Source: Opitutaceae bacterium
GTDB taxonomy: Bacteria; Verrucomicrobiota; Verrucomicrobiia; Opitutales; Opitutaceae
Reading direction: 5' to 3'
DNA length: 7,889 nucleotides
Assembly (NCBI GenBank): GCA_031254955.1
Contig: JAIRTK010000488.1
Coordinates: 1-7,889 of the forward strand
Within the stretch, counting starts at the first letter, position 1. The number at the start of each line of letters is the position of its first letter. Both the position numbers and the translations under genes were made by a program. The notes beneath the pieces were generated by a model. That model worked only from the letters and a program-made list of their open reading frames with translations. It was not told the origin of the DNA and made no database searches. Shown here piece by piece: positions 1 through 5,283 of the stretch.

Positions 1-52
1 TTTTCGCGGGAATCTCTCGGTCGATGATGCGTTGGAATAGGGTCTTGGACAT
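1..52 (-). CDS. HIT (histidine triad) family protein, N-terminal fragment cut by the window edge
   Basis: Reading the minus strand from the ATG at 52-50 gives MSKTLFQRIIDREIPAK, open to the window edge. This matches the conserved start of HinT-type HIT proteins (pattern: LFxKIIxxEIPAxxVYED), small soluble nucleotide phosphoramidases or hydrolases. The catalytic HxHxH triad lies about 80-100 residues further on, outside the window, so activity cannot be judged. No Shine-Dalgarno is visible before the ATG. The gene points the same way as the histidine kinase but lies about 400 bp downstream of it, with a MITE-like palindrome between them whose outer end is only 27 bp from this start codon. Its promoter must therefore lie inside or very near that element. 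The family call rests on 17 residues and is an inference from the motif. Confidence 0.72.
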   Translation of the reverse strand, partial: MSKTLFQRIIDREIPAK

Positions 53-79
53 AGGGATGGGTGTTTATAGAATCATTCT

Positions 80-261
80 CTTATACCCTTTCCCAGTGAA
101 AAGTGCACTTTAGAAGCAGGGCCATGCAGGGGCTTCGCTTGCGAAGCCCGGCTTGATGGCCGTGCTCCCGCAAAGGCCGTGCTCCAGCAACGGGCTTCGC
201 AAGCGAAGCCCCTACATGGCTCTGCTTCTAAAGGGTCCTGTTCATTGGAAAAGGGTATAAG
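80..261. repeat. MITE-like long palindrome, copy 1 (complete)
   Basis: Two 71-bp arms, 80-150 and 191-261, are inverted complements at 63 of 71 positions and enclose a 40-bp loop (151-190). The outer ends read CTTATACCC and GGGTATAAG. Each arm carries its own perfect 9-bp hairpin, GGGCTTCGC/GCGAAGCCC, at 130-149 and 192-211, so the element can fold as one long hairpin or a branched cruciform. Read on the minus strand, the loop holds two near-identical units of about 17 bp (core GGAGCACGGCC), at about 158-190. There is no ORF of note inside and no convincing target-site duplication. A related copy in the opposite orientation starts at 7763. Two copies in 8 kb and symmetric ends suggest a non-autonomous mobile element, but mobility is not shown. 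It separates the kinase from the HIT gene and could stop or shape transcription. Confidence 0.85.
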
Positions 262-365
262 GGCTATCCGGCATTCAAGGGAGGTTCTGGAAATCCATTT
301 TTGAACAGAAGGAAACCAAGGAAATGAAGGTAAAATAGAGAAGGCTCTGGATAATGAAACTGATG

Positions 366-379
366 TTATACCCATTCCC
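366..379 (+). repeat. Solo copy of the palindrome's outer end (possible relic)
   Basis: The 14 bases TTATACCCATTCCC resemble the outer end of both palindrome copies. They differ by one base from 81-94 and by one base from 7764-7777. The match stops at once afterwards, and no arm or hairpin follows. It may be a relic end, a separate binding site for the same protein, or coincidence. Confidence 0.35.
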
Positions 380-385
380 GAGGAT

Positions 386-439
386 TCCCTCCCGCCTCTC
401 CCGCCTTTCCCGCCCCTTCCGCATCTTCCGCCTCTCCCT
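386..439. repeat. Nonamer pyrimidine array (consensus CCTCTCCCG), about six units
   Basis: Six consecutive 9-bp units can be read, with boundaries at 386, 395, 404, 413, 422 and 431. All share a Y-rich body and nearly all end in CCG. The minus strand is purine-rich with CGGGAGAGG units. The array ends 13 bp beyond the kinase stop codon on its downstream side. No hairpin plus T-run terminator is visible here. The remaining spacer, 262-365, is unremarkable AT-richer sequence. Confidence 0.7.
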
Positions 440-452
440 CCCGGCGCGGCTG

Positions 453-2318
453 TCACGGCGCGGCCACGGGCAGATGGAAATGGAAATCGCTCCCCTCGCC
501 CACTTTGCTGGCGCAGGCAATGAAACCGCCGTGGGCCAGCACGATTTCACGCGCAATGGCCAGGCCGAGGCCGGCGCCTTTGCGCGCCTGGCCGGGCACG
601 CGGTAGAATTTTTCAAACACATACGGCACCTCGCTCCCCGGAATGCCCGCCCCTTGGTCGCGCACGCCGAAACGCACGCTGCCGTCACCCTCCGGGCGCG
701 CGTAGAGCGTGATGACGCCGCCCTCGGGCGAATATTTGGACGCGTTGCCGAGCAGGTTGACAAACACGTGCCGGATGCGCTCGGGGTCGAGAAACACGTT
801 GGTGACGGCCTCGTCCACCTCGATGGCGATGCGTTGCCCGGCATCATCGACGAGGGGCTTCATTTCGCGCGCCATCTCGGCGAGCAACGCGCGCACGGGC
901 GTGTCGCGGCGGCTGAGCGCGGCGCTTCCGCTCTCGATGCGCGAGAGGTCGAGGATGTCGTTGAGGATGCGCAGCAGGCGGTCGGCGTCGTCGCGCGCGG
1001 TTTCGAGCAGGTCGCGCTGGCGCGGCGAAAGCCCGCCGATTTTTTGTTCGAGCAGCAGATACACCGCCATGCGCAGGCTGGTGAGCGGCGACTTGAGTTC
1101 GTGGCTCACGGTGCCGACGAGGTTGTTTTTCGCGTCGTCGAGCAGGCGGAACTTGGTCACGTCTTGCAGAATCATCGCCGCCCCGCCGAAACCGGTCAGC
1201 TCGTCGCCGATGGCGAGGATGCGCGGCAGGTAAAACCGCTCGTCGTTCCCGACGCGCGCCATGACGGCATGGGTGTAATCGGACGGCAGGAAATGCGCTC
1301 CCGTCCCGAGCACTTCCTGGAGGCGCGCGCCCAGCGGCTCGGGAAACCCGTCCGCGAATTCCGGCGACGCGGCGAGCGCCTCGGCGGCGGGATTGCGAAG
1401 CTCGATGGCGCCGTCGCGCGCGATGACAAACAGCGGGTCGGGCGTGGAGGTGAGCGTGGCCTCCATCGTGCGCTGGGCGCGGACGACGCGCGCGGTCATC
1501 GCGTCGCGGTAGGCGCGGAGTTTCGCGGCCATGGCGTTGAAGGTGCGCGCGAGTTCGCCGAGTTCGTCGCGCGAGGTGACGGGCACGTCGCGGTCGAGGT
1601 TGCCGTCGCCGAACGCGCGCGCCGAGAGCGTGAGCGATTGGATGGGCCGGAGGATGGAGCGCGCCAGGCGCCAGCCGAGCCAGAGGGAAAGCGCGATGCC
1701 CGCCGCGATGGCCGCGGCCAGCACGCGCGTGCCCACGCGCGCAAACTCCGACACGCGCTTCGCCTCGTCCTGAAGCTCGCGATGGTCGGACTCCATCAAG
1801 GTGTCGAGCGACTTGAGCGCGTTGAAAAACATGACTTCCGCATTGAGGTAACTCTCGCGCGTCACCGGCGCGCTGGCGGCGAACACCGCGTCGCCCTGCG
1901 CCTCCATCTCGCCAAAGGCGTCCGCCACCGCCTCCAGGGAAACCGCCCGCTGGGTGCCCGCCGAGGCAAACGACTCGGCCATGAGCGCCTTCTTGAAGCG
2001 CCCGCGCTGGCGCTCATATTCGGGCCGCGCCTCCAGCTCGAACCCGTCCTGCGCGCGATGGATGGCCGTGGTGACGCCGGTCGCGGCGTCGCGCATTTCA
2101 TGCGCCGTGAGCACCATGCGAAAACTCTGCGCAAGTTTTTCCTCCATCGAGCGCCCGAGGTTCCTGCAGACCACGATGCCCGCCGCGCCGACCAGAATAA
2201 GCAGCAGCAACAAAGGGAGCATCCCGAGATTGAAACGCGTGCGAAGCATCGTTGCCCCAAAGGGAATCCGCCGGGGAGGAAAAAACAAATACGAAAAAGG
2301 TGCCGCCCCTTCCCGCAT
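453..2318 (-). CDS. Membrane sensor histidine kinase (HAMP-PAS-HisKA-HATPase_c, KinB/NtrY-like layout)
   Basis: This 621-residue sensor kinase is expected to autophosphorylate on His and pass phosphate to a response regulator. Visible order: TM1 about 33-51, periplasmic, probably helical sensor about 55-196, TM2 about 197-217, HAMP about 218-270, PAS about 285-390, then the H-box SHELKSPLTSLRMA with phosphoacceptor His406. ATP-binding boxes follow: N-box NLLGNASKYS (521-530), G1 DQGAGIP (554-560), F-box FEKFY (568-572) and G2 GAGLGLA (581-587). All catalytic boxes are intact. The layout resembles Pseudomonas KinB, whose sensor is a periplasmic helical bundle; the ligand here is unknown. Start choice is uncertain. 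The ATG at 2318 has a GGAGG-like run just upstream, but that run is part of low-complexity sequence. Met24 (ATG at 2249) would start directly before TM1. No response regulator lies beside it, so it is an orphan within this window. Confidence 0.93.
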   Translation of the reverse strand: MREGAAPFSYLFFPPRRIPFGATMLRTRFNLGMLPLLLLLILVGAAGIVVCRNLGRSMEEKLAQSFRMVLTAHEMRDAATGVTTAIHRAQDGFELEARPEYERQRGRFKKALMAESFASAGTQRAVSLEAVADAFGEMEAQGDAVFAASAPVTRESYLNAEVMFFNALKSLDTLMESDHRELQDEAKRVSEFARVGTRVLAAAIAAGIALSLWLGWRLARSILRPIQSLTLSARAFGDGNLDRDVPVTSRDELGELARTFNAMAAKLRAYRDAMTARVVRAQRTMEATLTSTPDPLFVIARDGAIELRNPAAEALAASPEFADGFPEPLGARLQEVLGTGAHFLPSDYTHAVMARVGNDERFYLPRILAIGDELTGFGGAAMILQDVTKFRLLDDAKNNLVGTVSHELKSPLTSLRMAVYLLLEQKIGGLSPRQRDLLETARDDADRLLRILNDILDLSRIESGSAALSRRDTPVRALLAEMAREMKPLVDDAGQRIAIEVDEAVTNVFLDPERIRHVFVNLLGNASKYSPEGGVITLYARPEGDGSVRFGVRDQGAGIPGSEVPYVFEKFYRVPGQARKGAGLGLAIAREIVLAHGGFIACASKVGEGSDFHFHLPVAAP

Positions 2319-2383
2319 GCGTTCCCCTCCCCCCTCCTCCTCCCCTCTGTCTTTCCTCTTTCCTCTTTATCTTTACAGGAGGG

Positions 2384-2424
2384 GGTTAAAAATTAACCGC
2401 GAAGGGGACGAAGGATGCGAAGAG
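2384..2424. repeat. GGTTAA/TTAACC inverted repeat followed by a nonamer array (NNCGAAGRR)
   Basis: GGTTAA (2384-2389) and TTAACC (2393-2398) form a perfect 6-bp inverted repeat around AAA. Three 9-bp units with core CGAAG follow at 2398-2424. A TTAACC boundary followed by CGAAGG-type repeats resembles interspersed repeats I recall from several repeat-rich bacterial phyla; that link is from memory. A separate 9-bp complement, CCCCCTCCT (about 2330-2338) with AGGAGGGGG (2377-2385), could form a long-looped hairpin upstream of the kinase. Confidence 0.6.
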
Positions 2425-2486
2425 CGGAAAATGCAGTATCATAGGATTTTCTTAATTAACTGAGGTTACATGGACGGCTTATGGGA

Positions 2487-2583
2487 TTGAGTGGCATGAG
2501 CAACTCGCCCATGTGTCCGGGAGGTTTGCGGCGAGGACGCCCGTGCCACGCAATCCCACGGGCGAGTCGCCCGTGCCACTCAA
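2487..2583. repeat. Imperfect 27-bp-stem palindrome with GCCCGTGCCAC motifs
   Basis: Arms 2487-2513 and 2557-2583 are inverted complements at 23 of 27 positions, with a perfect outer block TTGAGTGGCA/TGCCACTCAA and a 43-bp loop. All four differences are transitions, so each can be a G-U wobble in RNA made from one strand or the other. The motif CGCCCGTGCCAC occurs at 2538-2549 inside the loop, and its near copy TCGCCCGTGCCAC lies in the right arm. The shared piece CGTGCCAC also occurs at 7722-7729. No T-run follows either side, so a terminator role is not supported; a dispersed palindromic repeat is more likely. Confidence 0.7.
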
Positions 2584-2616
2584 ACCACCCGTGCCCTACG
2601 ATCTGCTCTGCCTCGC

Positions 2617-2632
2617 GTTAACCTCGGTTAAC
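2617..2632. repeat. GTTAACC-TC-GGTTAAC inverted repeat
   Basis: A perfect 7-bp inverted repeat with a 2-bp spacer. Related TTAAC/GTTAA pairs occur at 2384-2398, 2456-2468 (imperfect) and 7649-7662. Such a site could be a regulator-binding dyad or the terminus of a small repeat element. No evidence here decides between them. Confidence 0.55.
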
Positions 2633-2651
2633 AAAGTAGAAGGAGGAGGAG

Positions 2652-2745
2652 GTGAAGAGTGAAAAGTGAAGAATGAAGGGTGCCCCCTCCGGCTCTGTCA
2701 CTTTTTCCCTCTTCGCCCTTCACCCTTCCATCTTCCCTCTTCGCT
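2652..2745. repeat. Facing heptamer arrays: purine GTGAARA (2652-2679) and pyrimidine CTTCNCY (2711-2745)
   Basis: Four 7-bp purine units (GTGAAGA-like) run from 2652 to 2679. Five 7-bp pyrimidine units (CTTCGCC, CTTCACC and relatives) run from 2711 to 2745. The two arrays are roughly complementary, so they can pair as an imperfect hairpin. The TTC-plus-four-bases heptad is also the pattern of the array at 3013-3061 when that is read on the minus strand. Confidence 0.65.
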
Positions 2746-2756
2746 CTCCCTCATCC

Positions 2757-2924
2757 TCTCCGCGCCTCCGCGTCTCTGCGTGAGAACAATCCTCCCGCCA
2801 GCTTCCCCCTCCCTTCAGCCTCTTCCTCCCTCCAGTCTCCCCCCCTCCCCCTCTCGCCTCCCCCTCTCCCTTCCCGCATCCCTTCTCCCTCCGTCCTCCG
2901 CGTCCTCCGTGTCTCCGTGGTGAA
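2757..2924. repeat. Polypyrimidine stretch with two YCTCCGYG (8-9-bp) arrays
   Basis: Three octamers YCTCYGCG lie at 2757-2780, and three units TCCTCCGYG or TCTCCGTG at 2894-2919, followed by GTGAATTC. Read on the minus strand they are CRCGGAGG/CGCAGAGA units, a style of interspersed repeat I associate from memory with several repeat-rich bacterial genomes. The stretch between (2791-2890) is nearly all pyrimidine and includes C7 and two C5 runs (2839-2864), giving the minus strand clustered G-tracts with G-quadruplex potential. No gene is supported. Confidence 0.65.
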
Positions 2925-2984
2925 TTCCTAACACAGTCAGCCAAAAGTTGAAAAGGCGACAGAAAGGCGGCGGGCGGCGGGCGC

Positions 2985-3061
2985 GGGCATGAGCATGGGC
3001 ACGGGCGGCGGGCGCAGAACGCAGAACGCGAAACGCGGAACACAGAACACGGGACGCGGAG
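2985..3061. repeat. GRGCAY hexamer run and seven-unit CRCRGAA heptamer array
   Basis: Four hexamers (GGGCAT, GAGCAT, GGGCAC, GGGCGG) lie at 2985-3008. The 14-mer CGGGCGGCGGGCGC flanks them at 2971-2984 and 3002-3015. Immediately after come seven consecutive 7-bp units at 3013-3061 with consensus CRCRGAA. The first two heptamers are identical and later ones differ by one to three bases. The array ends 78 bp before the long nfeD start codon. Confidence 0.75.
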
Positions 3062-3074
3062 GGGCTGCTCAAAA

Positions 3075-3114
3075 TTGACCGCGCGGGCAACCCCGGCCTT
3101 GCGTAGTGTCGCAA
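3075..3114 (+). promoter_or_regulatory. Possible promoter/operator region for the nfeD-floA operon
   Basis: This is the only non-repetitive sequence upstream of the operon. TTGACC (3075-3080) is a good -35-like hexamer, but no good -10 sits 16-18 bp downstream of it. A small dyad TTGCG-tagtgt-CGCAA lies at 3099-3114, where a -10 or an operator might be expected. Weak support; transcript start mapping would settle it. Confidence 0.25.
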
Positions 3115-3139
3115 AACCATCATCATTTTTGCATCTTTC

Positions 3140-4798
3140 ATGTTTCGAGTCCTTGCCATCTATCTGTTTCTGGGGATCGCCCTCGCCACCGCGTGCATGG
3201 CGTTGATCGACCAGACCCCGCGCGACGAAAGGGCGCCCGCGCCGGTCGCCGTTCCGTCTCCCGCCGCGCCGGCCCCGAAACAAAAAACCGGCCCCGCCGC
3301 GCCGTCCGCGGACACATCGGCGAATGCCGCCGCCGCCGCCCGCGTCGTCACCGACGGCAAGGCGCGCGTGATGGTGATCGAGGTGCGCGAGGTGATCGAC
3401 TCGCCCGTGCTCTACGTGCTCCGGCGCGGCTTGAAGGAGGCCGAGGAAAAAAAGATCAACGTGGTCGTGCTCGACATGGAGACGCCCGGCGGCGCGGCGG
3501 GGACGGCGCTCGAAATGATGGAGGCGCTCGACAAGTTCTCCGGCCGCACCATCACTTATATCAACACGGAGGCCATCTCGGCGGGCGCGTTCATCGCCGC
3601 CGCCACGGATGAAATCTGGTTCGCCCCGAAAGGTGTCATTGGCGCCGCCGCCGCCGTCTCCGGCGACGGGCAGGACATCCCCGAGACGATGCGCCTGAAG
3701 ATAAACAGCTTTCTGCGGGCAAAAATCCGCGCCGTCACCGAGGAGCATCCTTACCGGGGGCAGGTGCTTTCGGCGATGATCGACAAGGACTACGAACTCA
3801 AGATCGACGGCCAGCTCCTGAAGCCGAAGGGTGAACTCCTCTCGCTCACCGCCACCGAGGCGATGAGCGCCTACGGCTCACCGCCGCAAGTCCTCCTCGC
3901 CGCCGGCGTGGCCGCTGACGTGGACGACCTGCTCACCCAGAAATTCGGCAAGGCCAGCTTTGAATCCGAGCGCCTTGAGGTCACCTGGTCGGAACGCCTC
4001 GCGCAGTGGCTCAACCTGATCAAACCCGTCCTGCTCAGCCTCGGGATGCTGGCCCTGCTCATCGAGTTCAAGACGCCCGGCTTCGGCATGTTCGGCATCG
4101 CGGGCATCGTGCTGCTCGTGATCGTGTTTCTCAGCAGCTACGTCGCCGGGCTTTCCGGGCACGAGCCGATGCTGTTTTTCGCGCTCGGGATTGTGCTGGT
4201 CATTGCCGAGCTGATTTTCTTCCCAGGGCTGGTCATACCCGCGCTCACCGGGCTTGTGTTGATGCTCGGCTCGTTGGTGTGGGCGATGGCCGACCTGTGG
4301 CCCAACGAACCCCTCTCCGTCACCTGGTCGTCCGACGTGCTGGTCGCGCCGATCATGAACCTCGCGCTCGGCCTGCTGCTCACCGCGTTGCTGGCCGTGG
4401 CGCTGGTGAAATTCATCCCGCGCGGCTGGTTCTGGGACAAACTCGTGCTCTCGTCCGCGATCGGCGCCGCCGCCCAAATCGCCGGCATGTCGGCGGAGCA
4501 GGCCGCCCGCGTCGAGACCATCGTCGGACGCCGCGCGCTCGTGACCACGCCGCTGCGCCCCTTCGGCCAGATCGAGATCGATGGGCGGCGCTACGAGGCC
4601 CGCGTCTCCGTCGGCACGGTCGAGCGCGGCGCGTCCGTGTTGGTGACCAAGCGCACGGACTTCGGCATCGAGGTCGAGCCAGCCGCCGGCGATGCTTCCG
4701 GAGTGGCCGGCGATGTTTCAGGCGCTCCCGGCGATGCTTCCGGCGCGGACGGCGCGGCGCAAACCCGGAACCCCGGCGAACCGGAGGGCGTGGCATGA
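3140..4798 (+). CDS. Long NfeD-family membrane serine protease (ClpP-like domain plus OB-fold; YqeZ type)
   Basis: The 552-residue protein matches long NfeD proteins, membrane-anchored ClpP-class proteases using a Ser-Lys dyad; Pyrococcus PH1510 cleaves its stomatin partner. A signal-like helix (4-22) leads into an Ala/Pro linker (about 30-68), then the protease fold (about 75-270) with DMETPGG, nucleophile region EAISAGAF (Ser147) and candidate base Lys195 in LRAKIRAVTEEH. Both catalytic residues therefore seem present. The block KGELLSLTATEAMSAYG (230-246) is typical of YqeZ-like members. Five probable membrane segments span about 296-423, opening with the family signature LLIEFKTPGFGMFGI. 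A C-terminal OB-fold follows (about 458-513). The tail has three heptads of type AGDASGV (516-536) encoded by 21-bp repeats. No Shine-Dalgarno precedes the ATG. The stop overlaps the next start (ATGA). LATAC (15-19) is a poor lipobox. Confidence 0.92.
   Translation: MFRVLAIYLFLGIALATACMALIDQTPRDERAPAPVAVPSPAAPAPKQKTGPAAPSADTSANAAAAARVVTDGKARVMVIEVREVIDSPVLYVLRRGLKEAEEKKINVVVLDMETPGGAAGTALEMMEALDKFSGRTITYINTEAISAGAFIAAATDEIWFAPKGVIGAAAAVSGDGQDIPETMRLKINSFLRAKIRAVTEEHPYRGQVLSAMIDKDYELKIDGQLLKPKGELLSLTATEAMSAYGSPPQVLLAAGVAADVDDLLTQKFGKASFESERLEVTWSERLAQWLNLIKPVLLSLGMLALLIEFKTPGFGMFGIAGIVLLVIVFLSSYVAGLSGHEPMLFFALGIVLVIAELIFFPGLVIPALTGLVLMLGSLVWAMADLWPNEPLSVTWSSDVLVAPIMNLALGLLLTALLAVALVKFIPRGWFWDKLVLSSAIGAAAQIAGMSAEQAARVETIVGRRALVTTPLRPFGQIEIDGRRYEARVSVGTVERGASVLVTKRTDFGIEVEPAAGDASGVAGDVSGAPGDASGADGAAQTRNPGEPEGVA
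4685..4747 (+). repeat. Three in-frame 21-bp tandem repeats in the long NfeD tail
   Basis: Units start at 4685, 4706 and 4727 and encode (A/P)GD(A/V)SG(V/A) three times. They lie after the OB-fold, so they lengthen only the acidic, flexible C-terminal tail. Because 21 is divisible by three, unit gain or loss would keep the frame. Confidence 0.85.
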
Positions 4799-5262
4799 GC
4801 ATCATCGTGACCCTGTTCCTCGTCGGCATCGTGTTGTTGTTTTTCGAGGTCATCACGCCCGGCGGCGTTCTCGGCGCCATCGGCGGCGTGCTGCTGCTGG
4901 CCGGATGCGGTCACGCATGGCACCTCTATGGAGTCCAGGGCGCGCTCATCGCATTCATGGTCGCGCTCGCGCTGGTCGGCGTCACCCTCTGGATCGAGCT
5001 TGGCCTCCTGCCGCGCACGCGGCTCGGCAAGCGCATGTTTCTCGACGCGGCCATTTCCAGCACCAGCCAGCCGCCGCCCGCCGAGGCCGCCAGCGTGATC
5101 GGCAAATCGGCCGAGGCCGTCACGATGCTCGCCCCGACCGGCTACGTGACGGTTGACGGAAAGCGTTATGAGGCGCATTGCATTGACGGACTGGCGCCCA
5201 AAGGCGCGGCCTTGCGCGTGACCGGCCTCGACAATTTCACCCTGAAAGTAACCAAAGTCTAA
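4795..5262 (+). CDS. Short NfeD-family membrane protein (TM plus OB-fold)
   Basis: A 155-residue protein starting MSIIVTLFLVGIVLLFFEVI. It has about three membrane segments (3-20, 22-38, 47-69) and the NfeD signature FFEVITPGGVLGAIGGV in the first two. A cytoplasmic or periplasmic OB-fold follows at about 98-155 (VIGKSAEAVTMLAPTGYVTV ending LKVTKV). It lacks the ClpP-like domain and so is not a protease. Short NfeD proteins are thought to bind SPFH partners through the OB-fold and may pair with the long form. The ATG overlaps the upstream stop by four bases (ATGA), and GGAGG lies about 7 bp upstream (4783-4787), the only clear Shine-Dalgarno in the operon; this fixes the start and implies translational coupling. 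An in-frame open stretch reaches back to 4006 but is a shadow of the long nfeD. FloA follows after 21 bp. Confidence 0.93.
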   Translation: MSIIVTLFLVGIVLLFFEVITPGGVLGAIGGVLLLAGCGHAWHLYGVQGALIAFMVALALVGVTLWIELGLLPRTRLGKRMFLDAAISSTSQPPPAEAASVIGKSAEAVTMLAPTGYVTVDGKRYEAHCIDGLAPKGAALRVTGLDNFTLKVTKV

Positions 5263-5283
5263 CCTCCAACCCACCACCACATC

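Larger units (their letters stand above)
2319..3139. other. Divergent intergenic region rich in short repeats
   Basis: These 821 bp separate the start codons of the kinase (minus) and the long nfeD (plus), so both promoters should lie here. No gene is supported: the ORFs present are low-complexity (Ser/Pro/Leu-only or Arg/Gly-only) shadows of repeats. From left to right it holds a pyrimidine tract with GGTTAA-TTAACC inverted repeat and a nonamer array (2331-2424), an imperfect palindrome (2487-2583), a GTTAACC inverted repeat (2617-2632), purine and pyrimidine heptamer arrays (2652-2745), two 8-9-bp YCTCCGYG arrays within a polypyrimidine stretch (2757-2920), hexamers (2985-3008) and a heptamer array (3013-3061). 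Ordinary unique sequence resumes only at about 3062. For the kinase, TATGAT at 2443-2438 (minus) is a possible -10 without a good -35. Confidence 0.8.

Noticed and set aside
80..261. An intrinsic terminator for the kinase
   Set aside because: The stem is far longer than usual, contains nested hairpins, and is not followed by a T-run on the relevant strand. It may still affect transcription.
354..2396. A 680-residue open frame on the plus strand across the whole kinase gene
   Set aside because: It is antisense to a gene with complete kinase motifs. Its His/Arg/Gly/Ala-rich composition is what GC-rich codons give on the opposite strand.
2666..2931. Two plus-strand frames of about 85 residues in the divergent spacer
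   Set aside because: They consist almost only of Ser, Pro and Leu from polypyrimidine repeats, and overlap each other in different frames.
3140..3196. A lipoprotein signal at Cys19 of the long NfeD
   Set aside because: LATAC lacks the usual Leu at -3, and NfeD proteins normally have a cleaved or uncleaved signal helix instead.
2720..3748. A 342-residue minus-strand frame opposite the nfeD start and spacer
   Set aside because: Part is antisense to nfeD and part is translation of repeat arrays (Arg/Gly/Glu runs).
4006..4794. An N-terminal extension of the short NfeD reading back to 4006
   Set aside because: The extension is an Arg/Ala-rich shadow of the long nfeD. The ATG at 4795 has an SD and begins a standard short NfeD.
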